The notes beneath the pieces are model-generated. The model did no database searches and was not told the DNA's origin. It saw nothing but the letters and a program-made list of their open reading frames with translations. Shown piece after piece: positions 23,861 through 38,040 of a stretch of 64,000 nucleotides of DNA. Made by a program: the position numbers and the translations under genes. This DNA is from Syngnathus acus (lineage: Eukaryota > Chordata > Actinopteri > Syngnathiformes > Syngnathidae). The first letter of the stretch is position 1; every line of letters starts with the position of its first letter. Location: contig NC_051088.1 of the NCBI RefSeq assembly GCF_901709675.1, positions 21,428,693 through 21,492,692 of the forward strand, read 5' to 3'.

Positions 23861-26439
23861 GACGTTTTTGACCCATGACCTTATTAGCGAAAATAATGAC
23901 GTCTGTTTTGTTTTGGTTGAGCTGAAGCAAATTTTGGTTCATCCAGTTGCGAATTTGCTCCAGAGTTGTGTAAAAGTGAAGCATTAATAGTCTCACTTTG
24001 CACAAGGCTCAGGAAAAAGAGAAGATGTATAAAGAAGGAAAAAAAATTCTTATGCCTGATTTTAGTCGAAAGGAATGCTGGCACAAGGTAGTCGGGAAGA
24101 AAAAAACAAATCTGAAGGGACACATCACAAAGACATTGTGGTAAATTCACAAAAAAAATTGGCGGTAACATTAAACCAACGGACGTAATGCTCCAACAAT
24201 AGTCAACCGACCGCAAACTCATGCTAGCTAGCGTACTAGCTTGTCACATGTAGCTATAGTCGTCATTTGTTGATATATACACAAGTATGACATTAAATTT
24301 TGTTCTAATTGAAATGTCTTTTCTTGGACGTGTCAGTCGGATAAAAAGTTTTGTTAAAGCAGATGAAAGGAAGAACTAATCAAAAGTTAAAAAAAATAAT
24401 TTGCAGCCCACCGGTGACCCTGAAGCGTCAAAAACAGACCAATGAAAACATTTTAAAAAGATCCAATGTGAATGTAAAGCAAGCAAGTTTTTCATGGAAA
24501 AAAAAATGTGATTGAGCAGTTTTAGTTTGTTCCTGCCAAGTTTTCATACTTCATGACCGTTCGCAAGATTCAGACAGAAGGCTGGAAACTGAAGAAATCA
24601 TATTACATCGTGAAGATATTGTTTGTGGAGATTTGGCTTCATTCTTCTTCTGGACAATGACAAGAAACGATTTGTCTCTATGAGACTTGCTTGGTTTTTA
24701 AAATCCAAACTATTCTTCTTTGGTGAGGTGTGAATATTAAATATTCTGTTGCCATGTAAATCGGCAAAAGATCATTATTGCTGTTGGCTACAGGTAAGAG
24801 CCCCAGCTGCAGCAAAGTAAAGAACAAAGGTCATTCTTCCCCATGATGCTCGGACGAGCTAAGTAAACGCTGAATAGCCGTCTTCTACAGTATTCCTGTC
24901 AGGGCTTATTACAAGCTTAGCAAGAAAAATGAGATACCGGTTGACCTATTTCTGGGCACTTCAATTTTCCTCCACGTCCAACGCGAGTTCCTTTTCATGG
25001 CTGCGCCCACCGGTCCTTCCAGAGAGGAGGTCAGGTCAGAGGCCACCTGGCTCATCCACGTTGCTGAGCGCGAGCAACCTGGCAACAAAAGCCGCCGCTG
25101 TTGGAGATCAGTCACCCGCTGCCAAACTTTCACCGTCGGCCCCTCCCCTCGGAGGCTCTCTGTGAAGAAAACCCCCGCGGGGATGCTTCAATGGGGGCAG
25201 CCGGCACCAGAGACTTTGCAGCGCTAAAGTTTGGATGCTGCTGTCACCAGGGGAGTCACACTGGGAACTCACGGGCCACGGGAAGGTGGGAAATAAAAGC
25301 GGTGACGTACCTCCGCTTTAGTGCCTGGCACAAAGACACTTCTACAGCCGCCATTTTTGGTCAAGTCTTTGACATCATCGGCATCATTTGGCTGTCAGAA
25401 CTCATTTTGTTGTTGGGCCCCCAGAAGCTGCTTGATTGGCTGTTTCAAAAAAAACATCTTCAAGCAGCTTTAAATGTGAAACAATGCGCTATGAAACCAG
25501 ATGAAAGAGCATTAGTTTCTCGCGCCACGGAAAAAAATCCTGCACGTTGAGTTTTGCAGATAAGACTTGAAGGCCCCTTCGCTTCTAAAAGCAACATTGG
25601 AGACCAGGGGTTTGGTCTTAAGAAGAAGTTTGTTATTGCGCTGCCTTTGACTAAGGTCATACCAAATTAACAGATGAGTGACTGAATAAAAATAGCATGC
25701 CATTAATTCATTTTTTTTTCCTCTTCATAGATCTTAAAGGTTGACCTGATTTTTAAAGCTAAACTATGTGGGGGGGGGGGGGGGTAGTCGGGCTCTTCAA
25801 ATTGGAATAAGCAGCACACATTCTTCCTAAACCACTTTTCACAAGAAAACTTAAAAAACAAGTTTTGTAAAACAACGTACACAAGAGCGCGGTTGGAATT
25901 CCTAAAGTCGCCGCCCGATCGGCGCTGACAACCGGAATCAATTTTCAGGTGATAGAAGGCATAAACAAGCCCAGTCGAATAATTGCTAGCCAGCGTAGTC
26001 GTTAACGCGCTTAACTCCCGGGCGCATTCAAATAGATGCTAATTATTTCTTGTTGAAGGCCTTAAGATTGTCAACTCTTGTGGCGGCTGACGATAAAACA
26101 CGGCTCTTTCAAACTTAATCATCAAGTACATCCATTTGGCATGAATGGCTCAGAGGTTAGCGGCGCCATTAAGTCCGCCGTCCATTTTTGCTTGAATAGG
26201 CTGGCGTGCACAAAAAGCAGATTACGTCCTCAAATCAAACTCAAACTGATAATCGCGTTCCTGAACAGTCAATTATGGAATGTTTACTGTAGCGCCATTT
26301 TGTTGATAAAATGCGAGCCGGGCTCGAGATTGACAAGGATTTGTGAGGAAATTGCGAGAAGACAAATGACGAGCAATTGAAGACATTTTTTTTTTTGTCC
26401 TTTTCTAAAAATGGACCACGAGATACCGGATGTTTAATG

Positions 26440-26580
26440 AGGAGAGGCGATGATGGGCAGTCCTCACATCATAATATGCAAATGAGCCGTCTATGAAATA
26501 ATGTCTAATGCACTTGTGCACAGCGTCGGATGCCAATGACGACCGCGGCTGCTTCGTTATTGGGATAATTAGCCAGTTTT
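26440..26580. promoter_or_regulatory. candidate enhancer block with octamer motif
   Basis: ATGCAAAT at 26476-26483 lies within CATCATAATATGCAAATGAG, followed by AAATAATGTCTAATG and GGGATAATTAGCC. Unique, AT-rich, and without repeat hallmarks. Confidence 0.3.
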
Positions 26581-29039
26581 TGGGTTTTTTTTCTTAAGAA
26601 GAGTCAAAAGGGATAAAGTAACAACCGAGGCACTGGAATAAATATGCACATCCTGCTTTTTGGACAGATAATTGAAAATATGATTAAAATGGAATCTCGT
26701 TTCCAAAATCCAGAATGCTGTCCATTTTTTTAAAAACGTCTTGTTCTTTGTCCGGAACGGACGGACGAACTGTTTCGTTCCTTGGACGAAATACCCGTAA
26801 ATGCTCATTTTCTTTTGGCTTCTGGTTCTGTTTAGCGGACATTTTATATACCTTATTTTCTTACCTCCCAAAGGGTACACGATTAATTGCAGAGATATAA
26901 TATGGAACAGTAGATATCCATTTTTTTTTTTTGTACATGATCCCTGAAAAAAATAAATGAATAAAGTAGATGAATAAACTCAATTTGTCATTTTGGCAAT
27001 GTCATTATACAACTTTTCAAAAAAGTTTCCCCCAAAAAAACCATTCCTGCTTTTGACTGAGGTTTTTTTGTTCTGTGCCCTTTTTCATGTTGCATCTTAG
27101 AACAATGGAACTATCAACCAGCATTAATGAAAGACATTTCTGGCCACAAACAGTGTGGCCGGCCAACCTCTGCGTCTTTGAAGCCCCCCTCCCCTCCTCC
27201 CCCTCTCGCTTAACTTAACCCACTCTGTTGGCTTTGTCCTTTAATGTGGCGGGCGAGCTGGCCTCCTCAAACCGTCCCAACAATCACGTCAGTCGACGTC
27301 TTCAGAGCGGGGACTATTTGCATTTCCTGCTCCGTTTGAGCTTCAATCACACAAAGGGTCCAGGATTGCCGCACAAGAAAGAGCGGAGGGGGTGGCCGCA
27401 CTCCCCCCCCCCCTTTAAAGTGATGTGGTGCTGCACAACTCAAACCAGATGAATCTTCTGTATTCTTACCTTCCCCTCTGCCAAAGACACATCAGGCACA
27501 TCCTGTTCACTTCACCAAAGACGGACTGAGGGAACAATGATGCTTCACTCCACACACGTATTTGATTGTGGGTGTGTGTGGGAGAATCACAAACATTCAT
27601 GGTGGGAGTTAACAAACAAACATCAGAACGCAGAAGAACTTTTTCCAAGGTGATTGTCAGGCTTTTGTGACAAATAACTTTGGTTGCATCTGAAATTTTC
27701 CATCCTCCATGTTAACCCAACGCTTTTCCCTGATTGAGGATTAAAAATGAGGGCAGCAAACGAGCAGTCAGTGAAGAGCTTCTCAAAATGAGGTGATGAT
27801 GTCACTGGAGTCAAAATGTAGTGATGATGTCACTGAAGTCCAAACTTCATTTGTAGCAATTAATTTGTATTCAAGTAGTATTTTACAAGTCAGAAACACT
27901 ATTGAGCTCCTAAAACTACCGTAAGCCAATTCCCAAAGACCCAGTTTTACATCTTCTCTCATTTCATTTTGTTTCATTTCAAATCCATTTTTGTCAGGAG
28001 AAATCCTTCAACGTCTGTCTTTGTTTGAACACTTCTGAACCAAACTGCTTGCAGTATTTCTGTAAATTTGGGTCCTGGCTCGGAACCACACTTGTAATTT
28101 AGGTCTACAGCCCCGAGTAAGTTTGGGAAACTGCGGTCTATAGAGAGAGTGCCGAATGTAACTCCGCCCCCTCTGGCACCGACGGCCGCTTAAAGCAAAC
28201 GCGGTGAATTCTTTGCAGCTCCTGCTTGTCCCCACCGCGCTGTGAGGTGCGAGGGTGTGGCCCGCTAATCCGAGCCAGCTGAACTGAAGCGAAGGCCAAC
28301 TCGGAGCCACATCGACAAAACACAAACACGAGCGGGAGTGATTTGCACGGCAGACAAGTGGAGCGAGCCGGCCCGAGATGTTCTTGTAAACAAGAGAGCG
28401 GCGCTAAAACAATACAGCTGTGTCTCCGCTGGCTAAGCGGCGATCGTCATCGCTCAGTGTTTACGAAAAGCGAACGGCGAGCCCCACGCAGTCTGGAGAA
28501 CGCAAACCGAGCCCGTCCAAAGGCATCAGCGATACACTTCTTCTTGATCGCAAATTGTCATCTTAGCACAACGTCCTGCCCAAGTAATGCAAAGTGACAG
28601 TTTTCCCCCCGTCGTATCTGAAGGCCCGCAACACTTTCTCCACGGCAACATTTTCAAAACTAATCATCGGTCTTTATGGAAAAAGAGCTTATCATATGCA
28701 AAGTGCTCCACATCAATGTCTTCATATTCTCGTTTGAGAAATTCATTGCGCTGAGAATTCCCTGGGGAACGGCAAGTTTCTGCTTCGCTAAAGTTTTTTT
28801 TTTTTTTTAATTCTCTCGCTTTAATTCAACTTGGCACGTTATTTCTCAGAAATACCGTCGGGCTCGGGGGAGACACACAGACGTGGTCGCACTTGTTAGT
28901 GCTGAATAAAGATCAGACAATGGCTGAGGGGAGAGGGGCGGCAGTCTAGTGAGGTATTGACACAGGAGATATTGCCTGAACAAAGTGGATCCATGAGAAA
29001 AGGGAGCGAGCGTGAAGGGAGGCGGGAAAAAAAAAGAGA

Positions 29040-29165
29040 AAGATTATCTTAATTTTCATTCAGGAGCTGCTTAGTGCAGCACCTGTGCATGAATAATGTC
29101 ATTTATAGGCACATTGAGATGTGCATAATTCCCCCTTAAATCATACACATTAGCGGCATAACAAG
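29040..29165. promoter_or_regulatory. candidate conserved non-coding block
   Basis: TCTTAATTTTCATTCAGGAG, CAGCACCTGTGC (E-box CACCTG, the class of site bound by ZEB proteins), CATGAATAATGTCATTTATA and GTGCATAATTCC sit together in unique sequence. Confidence 0.3.
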
Positions 29166-29572
29166 GGATGAACAAGTCGGCCTCTCGCAGGCTCGCTCGG
29201 GAGCTTCATTGTCAGCCGCTCACCTCCCTGCTAAGAATGAAACACTTGGCTCTCCTCTCATTTAACATTTGCTATTCGGACCACAGGGGCTGTGAGGTTA
29301 CATATCCTGCTTCATATTACCGAGCTGGATTTCATTTGTGCCCCGCAATACTTCAATATAAGGCTAATGGAGCGCCGGCGGCGTCATAACGTTTGTGTTT
29401 TCGAGTCTTAAAGCGGCGGGGGTCGTACGGCGGTACAAATACACGATTCGTAACATTGTTTACCATCAAACGGCCACGGAAAAGATTGACTGCTTCTAAA
29501 GAGCGGAAATGACGTACTAGCGTTTGGCTAAAGGTTAGCTAGTTTGGGTGAGCTTGATGTAATAGTCTAACA

Positions 29573-29830
29573 CAGTGGTCCCCAACCTTTCTTGCGCCAC
29601 GGACCGGTTACGTGTCAGAAACATTTTTATAAATAAATAATACATTTTTATAAATAAATAATACATTTATAATAAATATATATGTCGCACGCATGCGGGG
29701 TTTGTTGTTAAAATAATAAATTTACTGAAACACACACAACAGCGGCAGTTACAGTCACGACCTGCCGAAACTCCCGCTCGCCGTTAACTACTTCCGGGTA
29801 CTGAGGACCCCCGTAGTTGTCCCAGGTGCC
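29573..29830 (+). mobile_element. one end of a dispersed DNA element (GTCCCCAACC... type)
   Basis: CAGTGGTCCCCAACCTTTCT followed by GCGCCACGGACCGGTTA is the characteristic start of a widespread vertebrate hAT-like repeat. Downstream TGCGGGGTTTGTTGTTAAAA and ACTCCCGCTCGCCGTTAACT probably belong to it. The opposite terminus was not found, so the right limit is approximate. Confidence 0.55.
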
Positions 29831-30614
29831 TTATTGAAATCCCCAAATATTCGCCACTGATACCATACAGTTTGAGAAAAAAACCTAAACTAATTAATCA
29901 AAGTATTAATCAAATAATTTTCATTAAAACAATTAATTAATTGGGAAAAAAAGTATTTAAAAAACAAACTAAGATACAATGTCATTTCCGTCGATGCATA
30001 CATTGTAACCATTGAATAAAACAAAACACAAAACACAATTCAGCAAGGCATTAAGAAGATTTTTCTTTCTAAATATAAGCATATCTTATAACGTACACAA
30101 TGTTGCTGATTTTCCAATCGATACATGACCACTAACTGACTAAACATCGGACAAGACCGAATTCTTGGGTAACAAGTAATGGCTAAGCTAACGGGGTACT
30201 TCAGTTATATTTGTGTACTCCTATTCACTTTTCACACAATTTGGCATAGACACAAAACAACATAAAAAACACTTTTCCATTTAGGCATAAAGTCAATTAA
30301 TTTTTTTTACCAGTGGTAAACATTCACCACTCAAAATAACCTTCCAAAATTTTGTGATGAATTTATCCCACTGTTCCATATTTCTTTACTTTTAGGTCAA
30401 ACTAAATAAATAAAAGAGAAGACAATTTGCATGCGTACGGGATACTTAGGGTTAAATTCTCAGAGATGCTCAAACCACGGTATCTTTGTCTCAGCGGAAT
30501 AAATTTGCACCAAGAGTATGTCAAACAGTTGAGAACAAGGCGGGTGGGGTTCCAACATGCCACAGTCACAGAAAGTGTTTGTCAGCCACGTCAGGTTTTG
30601 TGTTGCCCTGGGAG

Positions 30615-30638
30615 ACACACACACACACACACACACAG
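30615..30638. repeat. (AC)n microsatellite
   Basis: Twelve CA/AC units. Confidence 0.9.
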
Positions 30639-31254
30639 TAGCCTACAGTAGAAAACAAAAGTAGTAACGAGCGTGCCATCAGAGAAAAATGTCAGCAATT
30701 TGGGCCCACACTGCAGACGCTGAAGCGGCCCACGCGGCCCAAAGTTCACCACGACAATGTTCGGCATTGTGGTGTCATCTGGTTTACGGCGGGCCCGTTT
30801 GAATTTCAACTATGCTGGCGAGGATTTACCGTAGGAGGCAGCTGAGGGAGTTTGCCATACTGACACATTTTCTGGCGCGATCCTGCAACCACAGAGGGAT
30901 ATCAATCCCGAGCGCCATATCACTTCTTTTACAAAATCAATTTGACCTTTCCTTCACACGTGAACTTCCTTCCGTCTTTAAAGGGAACGGAGGCTTCCCC
31001 TTTTCCTCGTGCGCAGCGGCGCCGACATCATCATTTATATCGAGATCATTATTCTTAATCCCTGCGAGCATTCCGGTAATGTTGGATAATTGCAGTGGCG
31101 TGACCTCAGGACAAACGCCATTATGAGTCCAAAGGATGACAAGTAATCTGAAGGATGTCAAATTGGCTAGCCGCACGAGACACTCCCTGCCGTATTCCGA
31201 CTTTTTTTTTTTTATTTATCCACATATCTTTGAGATAAGCAACCCAAATAAATG

Positions 31255-31440
31255 ATTCACATCAATTAAGGTTTAATCCCGCACAATGAGAAGTTGTGCA
31301 ACTATTTCTTTTATGCCGGAACAACGCTCTTCCTATCGCCCGAGGACATGTCTGTTAAATAAAACCATCAGAGTTTTACGTTGGTGCAATTTGCATATTA
31401 AACGCTGGATGGGACATGACGGTAGAATTGGCTAAAGCAA
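31255..31440. promoter_or_regulatory. candidate enhancer block with octamer motif
   Basis: ATTTGCAT (31389-31396, reverse octamer) in GGTGCAATTTGCATATTAAA, preceded by AAATGATTCACATCAATTAA. Unique AT-rich sequence. Confidence 0.3.
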
Positions 31441-33165
31441 TCTAATCATTGCGCCACTCTGACTAGAATCCCAAACACTTTTTTGGCCGATTGGATTTTC
31501 GTTCTGAGGACACCGTTTTTAAATTCAGCCTTCAAACACAAGCTCGCAGTTCATCGGGAAAAACGGTGAATAAAAAAACACTTTTACCCCAATATATCAT
31601 TTTCTTTGTTACCACCGGACACGACAATGCTATCACCTGCTAAATTTGAAAACAAAACATTTTTTAAACGTCCCGGGAGGTGGCACGCGAAAAAAAATTG
31701 GGGCCTAACATGCCGAGCAAGCGGATACTTTCTAACAGGGGTTGACTGCCAACAACAAACATGGCGTGCGGCTGTGTGTGTGTGTGTGTCACGCTGATCA
31801 CCTCTGATAGTCTGCTGCCCCATGGCTACACATGCCCTGTTTAGGCAGAGACAAGAAGACACCCGCTTGTATCATGGTCAAAGGCTTCAAGCGCCATAGC
31901 TCGGAGGCCCGCATCACTACGCCGCAATTAAAACACACAGACGTGACGTGATATTCTTCTGCAGCATGCGGAACTCTTCTGCTAACAAAAGCAACACCAA
32001 AGAGGAAAGAAAATAAAAATAATAAAAATCAGGAAATGAGGAGAAGAAAACAGAAAGTAAATGAAAAGCAATTGGAAAGCGAATTAGGAGAGGACATAAG
32101 AAAGGCAAAGGGACAAGACAACCAAAATGAAAAGCGAGATAATTGAGGAAAGGAAACAAAAAAGCGGATAAGCGAGGAATTTACCACAATAAAAAGGATT
32201 GGAAAAGTAGACAGGAAAGGACAAAACGCAAAGGACATGAAGGAACTTTAAGATGAGTTAGCGGAAGTTGCTGAATGCTTTGTGGAGTGGACACAAAGTG
32301 CAGAGCAGCAAACTTCTCAGCCGGGCGTCATTGTGACTTGCTTTGATTTGTTTGCCCCGTGGCGAGCTACGGCCCGCATGGGAAGACGAGAGGTGCCCCG
32401 AGTCCGTTCGCCTCGCTTCTATCGGGTCACATCACACGCCGGCGTCACTTCCATGTCCACTCACTTCGGACCTGACCCACTTTTACCAGTCCGAGCGCGG
32501 TGCCGTCATCCCGTCCGCCTCGGCCGATAGAGCCTGACACGCGGTGATTGGATCCGCGGTTAATTAAAGCTTTGCTGCGCCCGCGTCCCCATCAGCAGAT
32601 TGATGCTCGACCGCATCACGCAAATGAGAAGGGCCAAAGGTTTGAAACTTTGGTCAACTTTGACAAATGCGGTCGAGAGGACAGAATGAAACCCCAACTC
32701 TGTTTTCAAGTGACTTGCTGCCCGAAACAACAGTTTGGATTTTCTAACGTCGCTTCACTCTGAGAGGAAAAATGTACATATTACACACATAGAATAAATA
32801 TGCTTGTTGCCAACCAAGTTTCTCATCTTCATTCTCTGCAATATTTCATCGCTTGTCACAAGGCACATGGCTTGGCTCCAATCAAGGAATCAATCTGCAC
32901 TTTCACTCAAATAACGATGGAGAGAAAAATGTTTTTGAGCTTTGGGCCTGGGAAGTTGCCTTGGATCCTGGACATCTGACATGTCTTTTTTTTTTTAAAC
33001 GGAAAAAAAAAAAAAAAAACTGAAGACACCCACACATGTTGACTAGTATCCCCCCCCCCAAGTCACCCCAGCCCCTCTGTGCAAATTTGGACATGATTAC
33101 AAGTGAGAAAAGCAAAGGGGGGTCTAGCTTCATGGCAGCAACGGAAGATATTGCTCCCATGTGTG

Positions 33166-33169
<4 letters not shown>

Positions 33170-33198
<29 letters not shown>
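33170..33198. repeat. (AC)n microsatellite
   Basis: About fourteen AC units. Confidence 0.9.
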
Positions 33199-33200
<2 letters not shown>

Positions 33201-34439
33201 CAGCCACAAGTACACACGTGCCCAGCAAGTCGACTCAATATGCACAGTTGCACAAATGGCATGACTCGGAAAGTCTCCAAACCTCACTGGAGGTGAAAAG
33301 TGTCCGGGAAGAACTTGAACAAAAACGCTCTGTGGCTTTGGCGTGGCTACCATATTCTACTTTTCCTGAAGTCTTTGAAAAAAAAAAAAAGAGATGAGCC
33401 AAGCTAAATATTGCACGATTAAGGGCTCCAATGACACTGCTTTTCTCTGATTTAAATTGAGTGGAAGCATCATTACACTTTAAAAGTCCTCAGTGAAAAA
33501 ATTAAAAAAAAGTCAGTGAGTCCAAAGTCATCTAATTACCAGAGGACAAATGCATATAATTCTTGCCGCCAACCCCCACCTTGTGGCTTGTACTCAAAAG
33601 GGAATGTTGTCAACCATTTGGGGATTATGGTGCACGACAGCTCAAGCACTTTTCACTTGAGGTGTCAAGGTTTCACCGGCTGCAAGAGGAGAGTTAATTC
33701 CTGCCAGGACAGCCGGCACTTGGGGATCGTTGCAAATTCTGCTCCTGAGTGGTTTGTCATCCACGACAGAAAGCTACATTCAAGATGACATTTTCAAGTC
33801 TCTCTCTCTCTCTCAAATGATTTTTTACTATTACTTTTTTTATGCATTTATTTATTTTAATTAATTTATTTTTATTTATTATTGTCTTTATTTTTATTAT
33901 ATTTTTTTGTGGGGGAATAATGTCATTGCGTTGATATGCCCTAACCCTAACCCTCCCAGCACAGTTCCCTTCTACTTGTTACACTAATATATTTAACTTT
34001 ATAATGTACGACAGAATGTTGGCTAATAATGATGTGAAATTATTTTTATCCTAAAATGTCTAAAAAATCTTAACTAGAATCCTGTGGTGTGTTTTTTGCA
34101 ATTTACTTTGAACAATAACATTAACAAGGATTTTAAACATGCATTAAATATACAATCATCAACTAGGATTGTACTGTTAGATTACAATTGAGGTCAAATA
34201 TTTTAAGACAAATGTTAAAAAAAAAAAAAAAAAAAGGAATTTTCTTTCAATACAAAGGTGCCTGACATGACATTTTAAAAAGGAGACAAGCCCTGATTTT
34301 GCAGCATCCGATTTCCGCGTGTACCACAAAACTTACCAAAAGACTTGCGGATGCGTGGACAGATGATGAACGTGAATCTTACGAAGATTTGTTACCGACT
34401 GACCGTGTAAAAGTTCCCCTCTGACATCCTGCTGCTCAA

Positions 34440-34600
34440 CACGCTCATTTTCTTGAGATATTAGCCAATTTAATTACACTTAAGAGCATTAAGGAGCAAC
34501 TTTAACTGTAATTTGCAGTTCATGAACTGTTTTTGAAAATGACTCTTAATATAATTAACTTCTGTCATTAGGCCTAATCCCTGCAGGCTGTGCTTCCTTA
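34440..34600. promoter_or_regulatory. candidate conserved non-coding block
   Basis: CCAATTTAATTACACTTAAG, ACTGTAATTTGCAGTTCATG, CTTAATATAATTAACTTCTG and CATTAGGCCTAATCC (palindromic TTAGGCCTAA). A dense run of homeodomain-type cores in repeat-free sequence, typical of vertebrate enhancers near developmental regulators. Confidence 0.35.
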
Positions 34601-37600
34601 AAGACATTACATACAGGCGAGGCGAGGAAAGGCGAGGCCACATTCATCCTTCTCCAGCAGGAAGGTTGGACCAGGAAGTGGCGTAATTAACTTTTCCCAC
34701 AGAGTCAAAAAGCGGATAAAACGACGCCTTGGCAAAAAACGGATTCTTCTTAGCGACGCTGCAGAAATGAGAGCGGGCAAAGGGTTAACAAATGGCTGCT
34801 GATTTTTTTTTTTTTTCCCGAAGACATTAACCCCGTGTTCACTCAAAGTGTCACGTCGCGCTCGGCTGAAGAATGCTGCTTAATTACAGCAGATATTTTA
34901 CATCCAAAATGCTGAGCTCTCATTAAATGGAGTTGCAAGTGAAGTGAAGGCCTCGACGGCATATGTGGCTTCATCAAAAATACATGCTGATCCCTAGAAA
35001 AAAAAAAAAGAAAGTGGTCATTTCGAAAAAGGAATCAACCCCGCACCTTGCGATGCTTTGCTTAATGTCTCCTCCGATGAGGTTGAGGACGTGTCACTTT
35101 GTCTATGGCGGCCTTTTAATCCGGCTCCAGCCGCGCCGAACTGACCGCTGATTTTTGCATGATATGATTACACCTACCATGCTGCGCGCCGTCGTGAATC
35201 AGCCTCCCTCCTCTCGAAAACCTGTAATGAGCGATGTACCCTGCGCCCAGCTGGGACCATGATCCGGCATCCTAATCAGCCTTCAGCCCAGAAAAAGAAA
35301 ATTAAAAAAAAAAAAGCCGCATGTTAGAATCTGTGTTTGTGCATATCAAAAGATTACCACTTTGGCAAAACACATAATCACTTACCCCGGAGTGACGGGT
35401 GGGGGTCCGGGGCAGGGGGCTCTTCTTTGAATGCGGGAAGATGCTACCACTGTTAGATGACCAGCTGAATGTTTGATTTGTGTGGCTGAAGTCAACTCAG
35501 TTACTTAACAACAAATTCAAATTGGAATCAACAGCAAAATATGGGAATCCCATACGATGTTTCTACTTTGATATCGAACTGGAGCTAGAAAGCGAAGCGC
35601 AGAGAGTCCCTGTCCCCGAATCAGGTGATCCATCACTGCCATAAAAATGTTGTCTTTTGGTTTTTGACAATCGTGTCATGTTCTCGGAATCCGGTAGAAA
35701 GATTACAAGGTGTTTGGTGCCTCAAAACCCGATACAACGTCACAGTCGGCCAATCGCTTGGTGTTGTGGTGAAGAATCGGTTTCACGCGGAAAAAAAAAT
35801 AAGATGACACAATTCACTACGTTCGACTCATGGCAAATTAGCAATACGTCAAGTTTGAAATATTTTGGTTTTTGCTATTTTTGATTTCTTTGAACGTCTT
35901 AAAGAAAAGTAATATGGTAATGGCGATGCGTGGTGGCGCCCTCTATTGACCAACCTCCACTGGTTGCCAAGTTTTTTTTCGCAGTCGTCCAGTTCAGCCT
36001 CTACAATCATTTGGATAAGACGGAAAATGAGAAGAAAATATTTTCAAGGTTAAAACTCATCTTGGTGTGACTTTATTCTATTTTTGTTTTTTAATGATCA
36101 ACATTTGCATCTTGTTCTACCTTCTGTTCCTATCTTTTCACTGCTGCTTTTATTTTGAAAAATGGCACATCAATAAAGCGTGAGCTTGGCTTATTTTTCC
36201 CATCTTCTGCGTTTGTAGAATATTTATTCATGATAATGCGGGCAGGGAGTCGGCGAGTGATGCCGAAACATTAGGCGAGTGTCTTTCATCAGCATCTTCC
36301 TCCTGCCCCCCCCCCCTCCCCCCTTCAGCACCGCTGGCATCAGGCTGCACCACCTGCTCCAGGCCTCATTCCGCTCGGGCCAGAATGAACAGCTGGCCGC
36401 TCTTCTGACACTGTGATTGGTTAATCCCTGCTGGTCACTTGTGCCTTCTCCTCCCTGCGTGTCATTGAACTTTTCTCTCGCCCAGAGCCAAGACCCTCCT
36501 TCATTCTTTGGCCGCACCCGGCAAACGGTCCGGCTACCATGTTGGGGTTGTGCTCATCAGGTAAATGTCTGCAAGTCTCATTTTAGTCTTGACTTGTCAA
36601 TAAGTGGATCAACACAGATTGATGCTGAGCAATTTTGACTCAGTGAAGATCATTAAGAGCTGGGCGAGGATTAGCACCACTGTTGCTCTCGAGGGAAACC
36701 GTGTAGGCTTGAGGGACACATTTGTGTTATTTTTTTGGTGACCATTTAAGGATGAGGTTAAAAATAAATGGTCTCAAAAATGTGAAATTTTAATATGAAA
36801 ATCCTCATGTATGTCAAATTATTTCATACGAAAAATAAGACGGGTCAACAATTTTTTTTTTTGCAAATCAGAGAGGCAAGTAAACTTTTCTAAAATAATT
36901 TCTTTAAACACATCAAGTCTTTATCGTTATAATGATGCTAAAACAATATCATATGTGGTATTTGTAAATTATGATATAGCGTCGTAAATCAGAAGAAAAT
37001 AGTCAAATCTGCGTTTTGCAAGCTTTTTTGAATGCTTAAAACAAAAACTTGATATGATGGAAAACCAAAATGTCAAAAATCAAAAATGTACTGTTGACAG
37101 GTGCAATTTGATGTATAAAACATACACAAGCTTATTTTACTGTTTTGTAAATTGGATTATTTGCAATAAATAAATTAACTGGGAGTTGATCAAATGAGAT
37201 AATAATCAAAATAAATGGCCCAAAATGTTAAATGTAAACTGTATTATATTTTAAATGATAAATGAATTATTAGATCTTGTAATGAGTCAAATAAATCTCA
37301 AAATATGACAGGACTCTTGATAATCAAAATACTGGTTGGGCCAGATTAAAGAACAAAGCGGGTCATACACGGCCCCAGGCAATACTTTAGCCAAGCGCTC
37401 TTCCGAGGTTCGCTGAAGCTCATCGACTCTACGGCAGCGATTCTTTGCTTCCATGTTGAAAATACCAATTTTGTTTTGCTTGAGTTCAATCCAGTTTGCA
37501 GGCCCAGCGATGTGTTTTGAGAGCATTTTGACAACACGAGTGTATCGCTGTCATTGAGCGCCACGCAGCCATATGCCCGGCCCAGATTGGCGGTTTGTGT

Positions 37601-37935
37601 TGGACAGCTGAGCTGCGATGATTCACTGCGGGGCTTCGCCGACACCAAAGCGAAGTGTACATTTAGCCCGAGGCCATAGCGCTGCCTGCGCACACGCTCG
37701 CTCGATCCCGCCGCCTCCATTGACTCCTTTACATCGAAAACACCGTCTTGCTCTAATCACTGTCGCCCCGTCGTCTTGCTCTTCAGCAATCGAATGTGTT
37801 GGGGTGGGGGAGGGGGTGGTGGACGTGATTTTTTTGTGTGAAGGGGGTGGAGTCAGGGGGTTCCATTTTGCAGTCCCGGATGGGAGTGACACAGGGTCAA
37901 GCTTAACAACACAGAGATGCTAATGTAGCGATTAT

Positions 37936-38040
<105 letters not shown>

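Larger units (their letters stand above)
23861..29572. other. intergenic, no gene seen
   Basis: Unique sequence with a G run (25770-25785) and a small duplication of GATGATGTCACTG (27790-27840). Candidate regulatory blocks lie near 26.5 and 29.1 kb. Confidence 0.6.

Noticed and set aside
26078-26380. 100-codon plus-strand frame
   Set aside because: No domain recognised. The sequence looks more like unique non-coding DNA with homeodomain-type motifs.
31917-32238. Phe/Leu/Ser-rich minus-strand frames that look like membrane segments
   Set aside because: They come from a purine-rich low-complexity stretch on the plus strand.
33941-33958. CCCTAACCCTAACCCT telomere-like repeat
   Set aside because: Only about two and a half units; too short to be an interstitial telomere and likely chance.
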